Assembly (NCBI GenBank): GCA_019241495.1
Contig: JAFAWZ010000020.1
Coordinates: 1 to 14,528 of the forward strand
Length of the DNA stretch: 14,528 nt
Reading direction: 5' to 3'
Source of the DNA: Acidimicrobiales bacterium
GTDB lineage: Bacteria > Actinomycetota > Acidimicrobiia > Acidimicrobiales > Palsa-688
Shown here in pieces: positions 6,608 through 13,670 of the stretch. Every line of letters starts with the position of its first letter. Positions within the stretch are counted from its first letter, which is position 1. Both the position numbers and the translations under genes were made by a program. The notes below the pieces were generated by a model. That model had not been told where the DNA came from. It did not search any database and worked only from the letters and a program-made list of their open reading frames with translations.

Positions 6608-6692
6608 GCGCGCCTGGCACCCGGCGGGATATCCCCAGGTTGGGGAAAACACTGGGGAGTGTCACACCGATGTAACTTCCTGTTAAGGGAAT

Positions 6693-7019
6693 TCAGTGCC
6701 AACGGGTCGACGTGACGAAACCGAGGACGATCAGCCCGAGACCCACGAACAGGTACGCGTTGCTGGCGTGGCCCCCCAGCACGCTCAGGTAGTTGAGCAG
6801 GATGACGATCACGCCGGCCCCGAAGAAGCCGACGATCAGGGCGGGAACCCACCAGGGGCTGACCCGGAACTCTCGCGGCACCGGAGCGGTGTAGCGACCA
6901 CTCGACGCCGGGCCCGTCGCGGTGGTGGTTCTCGCCTTGGCCGGGCCGCCCTTGGGGGTCACCCGCCCCGACGACGCGCTCGAAGGGGCCGGCCGTGCAT
7001 CCTTGGTCTTCCTCGGCAT
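6693..7019 (-). CDS. crgA: Cell division protein CrgA
   Basis: CrgA is a small actinobacterial membrane protein that interacts with the divisome (FtsZ, FtsQ, FtsI, CwsA in mycobacteria) and with septum placement in Streptomyces. The 108-residue product has a basic, low-complexity cytoplasmic N-terminus (1-50), then FRVSPWWVPALI entering a first membrane helix (about 55-76), a short outer loop with LGGHASN, and a second helix (about 88-103) ending GFVTSTRWH. The SPWWxP entry and the GFxxxTRW terminus are the CrgA signature. It is divergent from the amidotransferase gene with only 32 nt between starts. No ribosome-binding site precedes the ATG; a TAGAGT box seven nt upstream suggests a leaderless mRNA. 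In mycobacteria crgA also lies near trpG and pknB. Confidence 0.92.
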   Translation of the reverse strand: MPRKTKDARPAPSSASSGRVTPKGGPAKARTTTATGPASSGRYTAPVPREFRVSPWWVPALIVGFFGAGVIVILLNYLSVLGGHASNAYLFVGLGLIVLGFVTSTRWH

Positions 7020-7026
7020 GTCGCAG

Positions 7027-7032
7027 ACTCTA
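7027..7032 (-). promoter_or_regulatory. Candidate -10 box for a leaderless crgA transcript
   Basis: TAGAGT on the minus strand fits the actinobacterial TANNNT -10 pattern and ends seven nt before the crgA ATG, so transcription would begin at or next to the start codon. No clear -35 element is seen, and no Shine-Dalgarno sequence exists upstream of crgA. Confidence 0.45.
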
Positions 7033-7039
7033 GGGGGAC

Positions 7040-7045
7040 TAGCGT
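7040..7045 (+). promoter_or_regulatory. Candidate -10 box for a leaderless amidotransferase transcript
   Basis: TAGCGT on the plus strand fits the TANNNT pattern and ends six nt before the GTG of the amidotransferase gene. It lies seven nt beyond the divergent crgA box, so both promoters would occupy the same roughly 30-bp gap. No Shine-Dalgarno sequence precedes the GTG. Confidence 0.42.
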
Positions 7046-7051
7046 GCCCCT

Positions 7052-7639
7052 GTGGCGCGCATCTTGGTCGTGGACAACTACGACTCGTTCGTCTACATCC
7101 TGGTCCAGTACCTGGGCGAGCTGGGCGCCGAGCTCGTCGTCCACCGCAACGACGCCATCGACCTCCGATCCGCGAGGGCCATGGACCCGGCTGGGATCCT
7201 CATATCACCCGGTCCCGGTCGCCCGGCCGGGGCCGGGGCGACGCTGGAGCTGATCCGGGGGCTCGGCTCGGCCGTCCCAGTGCTGGGAGTCTGCCTCGGC
7301 CACCAAGCCATCGGCGAGGCCTTCGGGGGCGAGGTGGTACGCCACCAGGTCATGCACGGCAAGACCTCGGAGATCACCCACGACGGCCGGGGGGTCTTCG
7401 CCGGCCTGCCCGAACCGCTGACCGCGACCCGGTACCACTCACTCGTCGTGGCAGCTGGCTCGGTGCCCGCCGAGCTGGAGGTGTCGGCGTGGTCGGAGGA
7501 CGGGACGGTGATGGGGCTGCGCCACCGCAGCCTGCCCATCGAGGGGGTGCAGTTCCACCCGGAGTCCATCCTGACCGACGGCGGCCACCAGCTCCTGGCG
7601 AACTGGCTGGGGTCGCTTACTGGCTCGATTTGCTCGTAG
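7052..7639 (+). CDS. trpG: Glutamine amidotransferase, anthranilate/aminodeoxychorismate synthase component II (TrpG/PabA)
   Basis: This class I glutamine amidotransferase releases ammonia from glutamine for chorismate amination, leading to tryptophan (with TrpE) or folate (with PabB). The 195-residue product starts ARILVVDNYDSFVYILVQYL. It carries the oxyanion motif SPGPGRP (52-58), nucleophile C81 in GVCLGHQAIGEAFGG, the MHGKTSEI motif (101-108), and H169/E171 in GVQFHPESIL. The lone amidotransferase with no synthase subunit beside it matches the trpG-crgA-pknB neighbourhood of other actinobacteria, where one copy may serve both pathways; TrpG and PabA cannot be told apart here. The 3' end overlaps the pknB 3' end tail to tail by 23 nt. 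Confidence 0.95.
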   Translation: MARILVVDNYDSFVYILVQYLGELGAELVVHRNDAIDLRSARAMDPAGILISPGPGRPAGAGATLELIRGLGSAVPVLGVCLGHQAIGEAFGGEVVRHQVMHGKTSEITHDGRGVFAGLPEPLTATRYHSLVVAAGSVPAELEVSAWSEDGTVMGLRHRSLPIEGVQFHPESILTDGGHQLLANWLGSLTGSICS

Positions 7640-9545
7640 TGGAACTCGTCGAGGGCTGGTAGGAGCCGACAGACACCTGCACGGTGGAACCCTGGGGGGC
7701 GCTGGCTCCGGCCGAGGGGCTCTGGGACACGACCGCGTTGTTCTGCTGCGGGTTGGTCACCGGCACAGTGGTGAACTGGTCCTGGAAGCCGGCCGCGGTC
7801 AGGGCCGCGTCGGCCTGGTCGCGGCTCATGCCCACCACGTTGGGCACCTTCACCTGGGGCGGGCCGCTCGACGTGTAAATGGTCACGCTTGTTCCCGCGG
7901 CAACTGCGGTCCCGGCCGGCGGATCGGTGCGGGTCACCAAACCGGACTGCACCGAGGTCGACGCCTCGGGCTGGGTCTTGCTGACCTTGAGCCCCAGGGC
8001 TCCCAGCTGCTGGCCGGCCGACGCCGGGTCCGAGCCGACCAGCGATGGGATGGTCACTTGGGCCTGGCCGCTCGACACCACGACCTGGATCGCCGAGCCT
8101 TGGGCCGCCTTGGTGTTCCCCGCCGGGTTGGTGCTGATCACGGACCCCGACTGGGCGGTGGTCGAGCTCTGGGTCACAACGTTCGGGACGAACCCGGCAT
8201 TGCGCAGGGTCTGCAGTGCCGGGTCCTGCTGCTGGCCGGTCACGTCCGGCACGGTCACCTGGATCGCTCCGCTGCTGACCAGCAGGGTCAGAGGGTCTGA
8301 GCTCTTGATGGTGGTGCCCGCCCCCGGGTTGGAGTTGACGACGCTGCCACTCTTGACCGCGGAGCTGGGCTGCTCCTGGCTCTTCACGTTGGTGAAGCCC
8401 ATCTGGCGGAGCTCGCCCCGGGCGGTGGCCTCCGGCTCGCCGATGAGGTTCGACGGCACGGTCAGGCTCTTGGCCGTCTTGCCGAACAGGCCGGCCTGGC
8501 GCCCCCCGAAGTAGCCGCCCAGAGCGAGGATGACGACGACCAGGGCGATCAGCGCGTACAGCGGTCCTCGCGACCGCTCCTCGGGGGGCGGGCCGAGCGG
8601 TCCATGGGTCGGCGGGACGACGGCGGTGTCGTGGATGCCCGGCTGGACGCGGGTGGGCTCGACGCCGACCGCCCCCATGACGCCGGTTGCCGCGGCAGCG
8701 GGCACCGCTGCGGCCAGCACCTGCTCGCCCCCGGTGTAGCGCAAGAGGTCGGCGCGCATGTCCTCGGCGCTCGGGTACCGGCCGGCCGGTTCTTTGGCCA
8801 GCGCCCTCATGGTGATGGCTTCGAGCGCCCTCGGCACGGCCGGGTTCACCTGCGCGGGAGGTAGCGGGGCCTCTTTGACGTGCTTGTAGGCGATCGAGAC
8901 AGGACTGTCGCCGGAGAACGGCGGCTTGCCCGTCACCATCTCGTAGAGGACCACGCCGAGCGAGTAGACGTCACTGCGGGCGTCGACCGAGTAGCCCTGG
9001 GCCTGCTCGGGGGAGAAGTAGGTCGCGGTGCCCATCACCGAGCCGGTTTGAGTCAGGTCCTCCGAGGTGCCAAGAGCCCGGGCGATGCCGAAGTCGGCGA
9101 CCTTCACCTGCCCCCGGTTGTCCATCAGGACGTTCCCGGGTTTCACGTCGCGGTGGATGACCCCCCGTCGGTGAGCGAAGTCCAAGGCCGCGGCCACGCT
9201 GGTGGCGATGCTGGCTGCCCGCTCGGGGCGCAGCGGCCCGTCCTTCAGGAGCGAGGAGAGCGTCGGACCGTCGACGTACTCCATGACGATGTAGTAGGTG
9301 CTCTCGCCTTGACCCCAGTCGTAGACCGACACGATGTTGGGATGGCTCAGGTTGGCGGCGGCCCGGGCCTCGCGCCGGAAGCGTTCTACGAAGGCCTGGT
9401 CGACGGCCAGCTCGGGAAAGAGGACTTTGAGGGCGACGGGCCGGTCGAGAAGCAGATCCCGGGCCAGGTAGACCTGGGCCATGCCACCCCGGGCGATGTG
9501 GTTGACCATCTCGTAGCGGTCGCTGAACACGTGCGGTTCGGCCAT
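7617..9545 (-). CDS. pknB: PASTA-domain serine/threonine protein kinase PknB
   Basis: This receptor kinase regulates cell-wall growth and division, probably sensing muropeptides or lipid II. The N-terminal kinase domain (about 11-270) has the glycine loop ARGGMAQVYLA (18-28), K40, alphaC E59, HRDVKPGN (131-138), DFG (151-153) and activation-loop residues T165/T167 in LTQTGSVMGTATYFSPE, equivalent to the autophosphorylated threonines of mycobacterial PknB. A 55-residue juxtamembrane linker leads to one membrane helix (about 329-347). Four extracellular PASTA repeats follow (about 360-425, 428-492, 496-560, 563-628), then a Ser/Thr-rich tail. Length, 642 residues, is typical of PknB. It is last in the fhaA-fhaB-pstP-rodA-pbpA-pknB operon, with 59 nt after pbpA. 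No Shine-Dalgarno sequence is seen. PknA is missing, so this may be the only kinase of the cluster. Confidence 0.97.
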   Translation of the reverse strand: MAEPHVFSDRYEMVNHIARGGMAQVYLARDLLLDRPVALKVLFPELAVDQAFVERFRREARAAANLSHPNIVSVYDWGQGESTYYIVMEYVDGPTLSSLLKDGPLRPERAASIATSVAAALDFAHRRGVIHRDVKPGNVLMDNRGQVKVADFGIARALGTSEDLTQTGSVMGTATYFSPEQAQGYSVDARSDVYSLGVVLYEMVTGKPPFSGDSPVSIAYKHVKEAPLPPAQVNPAVPRALEAITMRALAKEPAGRYPSAEDMRADLLRYTGGEQVLAAAVPAAAATGVMGAVGVEPTRVQPGIHDTAVVPPTHGPLGPPPEERSRGPLYALIALVVVILALGGYFGGRQAGLFGKTAKSLTVPSNLIGEPEATARGELRQMGFTNVKSQEQPSSAVKSGSVVNSNPGAGTTIKSSDPLTLLVSSGAIQVTVPDVTGQQQDPALQTLRNAGFVPNVVTQSSTTAQSGSVISTNPAGNTKAAQGSAIQVVVSSGQAQVTIPSLVGSDPASAGQQLGALGLKVSKTQPEASTSVQSGLVTRTDPPAGTAVAAGTSVTIYTSSGPPQVKVPNVVGMSRDQADAALTAAGFQDQFTTVPVTNPQQNNAVVSQSPSAGASAPQGSTVQVSVGSYQPSTSSTTSKSSQ

Positions 9546-9554
9546 GTGCGGGTC

Positions 9555-9560
9555 AGCCTA
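9555..9560 (-). promoter_or_regulatory. Possible internal -10 box before pknB
   Basis: TAGGCT (TANNNT type) on the minus strand, nine nt before the pknB ATG, in the only sizeable gap (59 nt) between adjacent genes of this operon. With no ribosome-binding site, pknB might also be made from its own near-leaderless transcript. No -35 element is seen; weak evidence. Confidence 0.25.
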
Positions 9561-9604
9561 GGACGGGGGGGTCGCGCTGCACAGGCAGCGGGGGAGTCGG
9601 CGGC

Positions 9605-11092
9605 TCATGACAAAGGCGTCGCCGGGTGGTTGGCCAGGTAGGTCTGGATGATGGTCTTGGCGATCGGGGCGGCCAGGGTGCCGCCTTGGTACTCGTTGGC
9701 CCCGGGCTGGTCGGGGAGCACGACCGCGACGGCAATCTGGGGATTGGTGGCGGGGGCGAAGGCGACGAACCAGGCGTCGATCTTGCCGGTTCCGGTCTGG
9801 GCGGTACCGGTCTTGCCGGCCACCTGCACACCGGGGATGGCGGCCGCTGTGCCGGTGCCGTCAGGGGAGCTGACGACCGAAGTCATGAGCTGGGTCAGCT
9901 GCGAGGCCGTGTCGGGCGAGGTCGCCTGTAGCCACTTGGAAGGTTGATAGGTGCTGACGACCTGGTTCTGCGAGTTGGTCACGTGGTCGAGGACGTGGGG
10001 GGCCATGATCGTCCCCCGGTTGGCCACTCCGGCGCCGACCAGAGCCATCTGCAGGGCGGAGGCCTGCACGTCCTCCTGACCGATGGCGGAGTAGGCGAGT
10101 GTCGGCAGGGCCTGGGCGAAGCTGGCCGGGGTGGGGAAGATCGACCTCACCGCGAAGGGAAGGTCCAACGGTGGGGTCTGGTCGAACCCGAAGGCGTGGG
10201 CCTCGTCGTAGAGACTGGTCGCGCCCAGGTCCAGCCCGATCTGGCCGAAGCCTGTGTCGCAGGAGACCGTGAACAGCTCGAGCAGCTGGCCGCCGCACAC
10301 CTCGCCGCCGAAGTTGTGCAGTTGGGTCGTCGTCTGCGGCAAGGGCAGGGCGGCGAGCGTCGGGTAGGTCTTGGTCGCCAGCGGCGATTGGTGGTCGTAC
10401 ACCGAGCCGGAGGTGACGATCTTGAACGACGACCCCGGTGGCCACGTCTGGCGATAGGCGGGGGGATCGAGCACCCCGCCGGGCTGGCTGGTCAAGCTCT
10501 TGTAGTTGGCCTGCACCTGCGAGAGGTCGTGCCCCGACAACAGGTTCGGGTCGAATGAAGGGTTCGAGTACAGGGCCAGGATGGCGCCGGTGCGGGGGTC
10601 GAGGGCTACCACCGAACCGGTCCGCCCGGCCAGCCCGGCCTGGGCTGCTTTCTGCAGGTCGTCGCGCACGGTGAGGGTGATGGACTGGCTCTGGTCGGTG
10701 TTGGTGAGGAGGTTCTTCAACCCGCTGAGGCTGGTGGGCAATTTGAACGGGCTCTTCTTGCCGGTCAGCACCTTGTCATAGCTGCGCTCGGCCCCATCGG
10801 AGCCGTAGGTGAAGGAGAAGAACCCGGTCACCTGCTCGAACAGTGCCCCCGCCGGATAGGTGCGTAGGTACTTGAACTGGTCGCCGGAGGGGGCCGAGCT
10901 GGCCAGGGTCACCCCGTCGGCGGAGAGGATGCTGCCCCGCTTGGCGGTGTACTCGGCCACGATGGCCCGTCCGTTGAGGGGGTTCGAGGCCAGCGCCTTG
11001 GCGTGCACGATCTGCACGTAGTTCAGCTGCACGAACAAGGCGAGGAAGAGGATTATCAGGCCGATGCCCAGCACCCTGATCTGGCGATTCAC
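9605..11092 (-). CDS. pbpA: Class B penicillin-binding protein PbpA (peptidoglycan transpeptidase)
   Basis: Class B PBPs cross-link peptidoglycan and work with a SEDS polymerase. The 495-residue product has an N-terminal membrane anchor (about 7-28), a PBP dimer region (about 40-150) with RGSILSADGVTLASS, and a transpeptidase domain opening VALDPRTGAILALYSNPSFDPN. Active-site motif 1 is S221-S-F-K224 in WPPGSSFKIVTS; motif 3 is K427-T-G in AGKTGTAQTG. Motif 2, usually SxN (SCN in close relatives), reads S277-C-D279. The enzyme otherwise looks intact, with the usual IGQEDVQASALQMA segment. The GTG start overlaps the rodA stop as GTGA, so it is translationally coupled to its likely partner RodA. 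In mycobacteria PbpA is a substrate of PknB; regulation by the kinase encoded downstream is an inference from that. Confidence 0.95.
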   Translation of the reverse strand: MNRQIRVLGIGLIILFLALFVQLNYVQIVHAKALASNPLNGRAIVAEYTAKRGSILSADGVTLASSAPSGDQFKYLRTYPAGALFEQVTGFFSFTYGSDGAERSYDKVLTGKKSPFKLPTSLSGLKNLLTNTDQSQSITLTVRDDLQKAAQAGLAGRTGSVVALDPRTGAILALYSNPSFDPNLLSGHDLSQVQANYKSLTSQPGGVLDPPAYRQTWPPGSSFKIVTSGSVYDHQSPLATKTYPTLAALPLPQTTTQLHNFGGEVCGGQLLELFTVSCDTGFGQIGLDLGATSLYDEAHAFGFDQTPPLDLPFAVRSIFPTPASFAQALPTLAYSAIGQEDVQASALQMALVGAGVANRGTIMAPHVLDHVTNSQNQVVSTYQPSKWLQATSPDTASQLTQLMTSVVSSPDGTGTAAAIPGVQVAGKTGTAQTGTGKIDAWFVAFAPATNPQIAVAVVLPDQPGANEYQGGTLAAPIAKTIIQTYLANHPATPLS

Positions 11093-12402
11093 GCCGCCAC
11101 ACTCACGAGCTCGGCGGGCGCCACGGCGGGCTGCTCGGTGTCGTGGGAGATGCGCAGCAGTAGGGCCAGAAGAATGTAGTTGGCGACCAGGGAGGAGCCA
11201 CCATAGGAGACAAAGGGCAAGGTGATCCCGGTCAGAGGGATCAACCTCGTCACGCCGCCCACGATCACGAAGGTCTGAACCCCGAGCACCAGTGACAGCC
11301 CGGCGGCCAGCAACTTGTCGAAGGGCCGGTCGCAGCGCACCGCCACGCGCAGCCCGGTGCCAACCATGAGCAGGTAGCCGGCGAGGAGGGCGGCCGCGCC
11401 AACCAGCCCGAGCTCGTTGGCGATCACGGCGAAGATCAGGTCAGTGGAGGCCTCGGGGATGGACCCCGAGCTGCTTTGGCCCGGGCCCACCCCCCACATG
11501 CCCCCGCCGGCAATGGCGAACCAGCCCTGGATGATCTGGTAGCCGGTCGTGTTGGCGTGCGTCCACGGGTCGAGCCAGGCCTCAACTCGTCCCTTGGTGT
11601 GGCCGATCACTTTCAAGGCCAGGAACGACCCGAAGGCGAACAACCCGGCTCCGAGCCCCAAGTAATAGGCGCGGCCCGTGGCCACCCAGACCATGCCGAT
11701 GAACAGGGCGAAGAAGAGGAACGACGACCCGAGGTCGTTCTCGGCGAGGAAGATGACCAGCGACAGGCCCCATGCGGCGAGGATCGGGGCCAGGTAGCGG
11801 GGGTCGAGCACCAAGAAGCGGCCCACCCGGCGGGTGCCGCGCGACAGCAGATCTGCCCTTTCGACCATCACCGAGGCGAAGAAGATGGCCAGGGAGAGCT
11901 TGGCGATCTCGCCGGGCTGGAAGTTGAAGGCTCCGAGATGGATCCAGAGCCGGGCGCCGTTGATGTCTTCGCCGATGCCGGGCAGGAGGGGGAGCAACAG
12001 GAGGCCGATGCCTACGAAAGCGAAGGTGTACCGGTACCTCTCCAGGTCGCGTGCCCGGCGGACGACGACCAGGGTGGCTACGAACGCCGCCACGCCGAGA
12101 GCGGTCCAGAAGGCTTGCAGCCGGGCCTCGTGGTGGGACAGGCGGGCGATGAAGACATAGCCGATGCCGTTGAGGAGGCCGGCTACGGGCAGGAGGATGG
12201 GGTCGGCGAGCGGTGCGCTGTGCCGCATGGCCATGTGGGCGACGAGGAGCAGCACGAAGATGGCAACCAGGAAGGGGCCTATGTTGGCGGGCAGGTTGCC
12301 TGCTTTGCCGAAGCCGGCGAGGGCGTAGAGCCCGCCGGTCAGGAACACCACCAGGATTATCAGCCCGAGCTCGGTCCGCCGGCGAGCGGGCGGCCTCGTC
12401 AC
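11089..12402 (-). CDS. rodA: SEDS-family peptidoglycan glycosyltransferase RodA/FtsW
   Basis: RodA/FtsW proteins polymerise lipid II into glycan strands together with a class B PBP. The 437-residue product has about ten to twelve hydrophobic segments and family landmarks: ARLWIHLGAFNFQPGEIAKLS (150-170), ENDLGSS (221-227), GYQIIQGWFAIAGGGMWGVG (288-306), the PEASTDLIFAVIANELG loop (316-332) and RLIPLTGITLPFVSYGGSS (386-404). The region where the catalytic Asp normally sits (xDPxGxGYQ) reads WLDPWTHANTTGYQ, with His at residue 282 in the usual Asp position. The GTG chosen here begins TRPPARRRTELG and lies 13 nt after the pstP stop. The frame is open to 12510, but that would overlap pstP extensively with low-quality basic sequence. 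The stop overlaps the pbpA start. Confidence 0.94.
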   Translation of the reverse strand: MTRPPARRRTELGLIILVVFLTGGLYALAGFGKAGNLPANIGPFLVAIFVLLLVAHMAMRHSAPLADPILLPVAGLLNGIGYVFIARLSHHEARLQAFWTALGVAAFVATLVVVRRARDLERYRYTFAFVGIGLLLLPLLPGIGEDINGARLWIHLGAFNFQPGEIAKLSLAIFFASVMVERADLLSRGTRRVGRFLVLDPRYLAPILAAWGLSLVIFLAENDLGSSFLFFALFIGMVWVATGRAYYLGLGAGLFAFGSFLALKVIGHTKGRVEAWLDPWTHANTTGYQIIQGWFAIAGGGMWGVGPGQSSSGSIPEASTDLIFAVIANELGLVGAAALLAGYLLMVGTGLRVAVRCDRPFDKLLAAGLSLVLGVQTFVIVGGVTRLIPLTGITLPFVSYGGSSLVANYILLALLLRISHDTEQPAVAPAELVSVAA

Positions 12403-12415
12403 TGAGTCGACCAGG

Positions 12416-13624
12416 TCATCCGGTCGACGCCGTGGCTGTATTCGGTGCCGACGTGGGTGGTGACCCGGTTCCCAGGATCTCTTGCCGCTCGGCCACCAGC
12501 CGCTGGACAAAGGCGCGCGCCGCGGCCAGGGATGGTTCTTGCTGGCCGTCTTGGAGGCTTTGGAGGTGGACAGACAAGACGTCGGATGTCGTGTGGGAAG
12601 TGGCTTCCTTCAGCGTCGGCTTCATCCACAGCACTCCGCCCGGCCGGCCCTGGTAAATGACGATCTTCGAGCCCTGGAGGCCCACGAAGTATCCCGACCG
12701 GGCGTACCAGACGACCCCGAAGGCACCGAGACCGAGGATCATGAGCAGCACGAGGATGAAAGCGACCACCCGGAGCGTCACTGGCGAGGCGGTGGGCGGC
12801 CGCGGCCGGCGCCGGAAGCGGCGGCCGGTCTTGGCCGGAGCCTTCTCGACCTTGGCCTCAGCCGGTTCGACGACGTCGGCGAGCTGCGTGTCTTCTCCGA
12901 CCCCGCTGTCTTCTGTGACATTCACGATGACGACGGTGATGTTGTCGTTGCCGCCGCGGTTCTTGGCCTCGTTGACGAGCTCCTTGGCCGCCTGCTGGGG
13001 GTCGGCCAGGCGGCGCAGAATGGCGGCGATCAGGTCGTCGCTCACCTCCCGGGGAAGCCCGTCACTGCAGAGCAAGTAGCGGTCCCCGGGCCGGGCCGGT
13101 TCGACGAACAGGTCGACGGGCACCTCGGGCTCCACCCCGAGCGCCCTGGTCATGATGTTGCGCCGGGGGTGGAACTCCGCCTCTTCTTTGGAGATGCGGC
13201 CCTGGGCGACCAGCTCGGCCACCAAATTGTGGTCCAAGGTGACCTGGCGCAGCTCTCCGTCGTGGAAGGCGTACAGCCGGGAGTCGCCGATGTTCACGAT
13301 GGCGAGCTGATCTCCTTCGACCTGGGCCAGGGCGACCAGCGTGGTTCCCATGCCCCGCATCTCCGGATTGGCCTCGGCCTCCTCCCACACGGCCCGGTTG
13401 GCCGTCCGGGCCGCTTCGATGAGGTTGTCGGGGGTGAGTGAGCCGGATCGCACGAACCCGTGGTCGAGGGCCTCGATGGCGACCGCGGACGCCACCTCGC
13501 CGGCGGCGTGGCCACCCATCCCGTCGGCCACCGCGTAGAGGCGGTCGGCGACGAGCAGCTGGTCCTGGTTGTTGGCCCGGACCAGGCCCACGTCCGTTGC
13601 GGCCCCGGCCCGCAGCGAGATCAC
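12416..13624 (-). CDS. pstP: PP2C-family Ser/Thr protein phosphatase PstP
   Basis: PstP dephosphorylates PknB and its targets in actinobacteria. The metal-dependent PP2C domain covers about residues 1-240 (numbering from the TTG at 13630; two fewer from the GTG). Metal-binding motifs are NNQDQ (D23), VADGMGGHAAGE (D36, G37), NIGDSRLY, LLCSDGL (D190) and GGNDNITVV (D229). A charged linker (about 240-280) containing RRFRRRPRPP leads to one membrane helix (about 285-308) and a roughly 95-residue extracellular domain ending in a Thr/Ser/Pro-rich tail, as in mycobacterial PstP. The GTG start is preferred over the in-frame TTG six nt upstream, because that GTG sits in a GTGA that is a repeat copy of the fhaB stop region, which points to an ancestral overlap. 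A weak AGAAG lies seven nt before it. Confidence 0.95.
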   Translation of the reverse strand: MISLRAGAATDVGLVRANNQDQLLVADRLYAVADGMGGHAAGEVASAVAIEALDHGFVRSGSLTPDNLIEAARTANRAVWEEAEANPEMRGMGTTLVALAQVEGDQLAIVNIGDSRLYAFHDGELRQVTLDHNLVAELVAQGRISKEEAEFHPRRNIMTRALGVEPEVPVDLFVEPARPGDRYLLCSDGLPREVSDDLIAAILRRLADPQQAAKELVNEAKNRGGNDNITVVIVNVTEDSGVGEDTQLADVVEPAEAKVEKAPAKTGRRFRRRPRPPTASPVTLRVVAFILVLLMILGLGAFGVVWYARSGYFVGLQGSKIVIYQGRPGGVLWMKPTLKEATSHTTSDVLSVHLQSLQDGQQEPSLAAARAFVQRLVAERQEILGTGSPPTSAPNTATASTG

Positions 13625-13670
13625 TTGCAAACTTCTGTCACTTGCGAACTTCTGTCACTTGCGAACTTCC
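13621..13670. repeat. Three tandem 17-bp repeats at the fhaB/pstP junction
   Basis: Copies at 13621-13637, 13638-13654 and 13655-13670 (the last is one base short). The unit is TCACTTGCGAACTTCTG, with one A/G difference in the first copy. On the minus strand each unit reads CAGAAGTTCGCAAGTGA, the last codons and stop of fhaB (E-V-R-K-stop). The copy nearest pstP supplies its GTG start and the weak AGAAG in front. As 17 is not a multiple of three, each copy places its TGA in a different frame. Confidence 0.92.

Noticed and set aside
6633..6657. Inverted repeats (CCCCA/TGGGG and CCCCAG/CTGGGG) between the convergent thiolase and crgA genes, considered as a terminator
   Set aside because: The stems are only 5-6 bp, compete with each other, and no T-run follows on either strand, so an intrinsic terminator is not supported.
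7690..8470. Apparent repeated sequence considered as a DNA repeat array
   Set aside because: The periodicity of about 200 nt is explained by four PASTA domains of PknB; the DNA copies are diverged.
9140..9153. GTTTCACGT half-site resembling parS inside pknB
   Set aside because: Only one half of the palindrome is present (GTTTCACGTCGCGG), and it lies within the conserved HRDVKPG kinase codons.
11476..12405. 309-codon plus-strand open frame opposite rodA
   Set aside because: Glu/Gly/Asp-rich shadow of a multi-membrane-helix gene, with no start signal or motif.
12403..12510. N-terminal extension of rodA to 12510
   Set aside because: It would overlap the pstP coding end by almost 100 nt and adds Trp/Arg/Pro-rich sequence unlike a RodA N-terminus. 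The GTG at 12402 begins a typical one.
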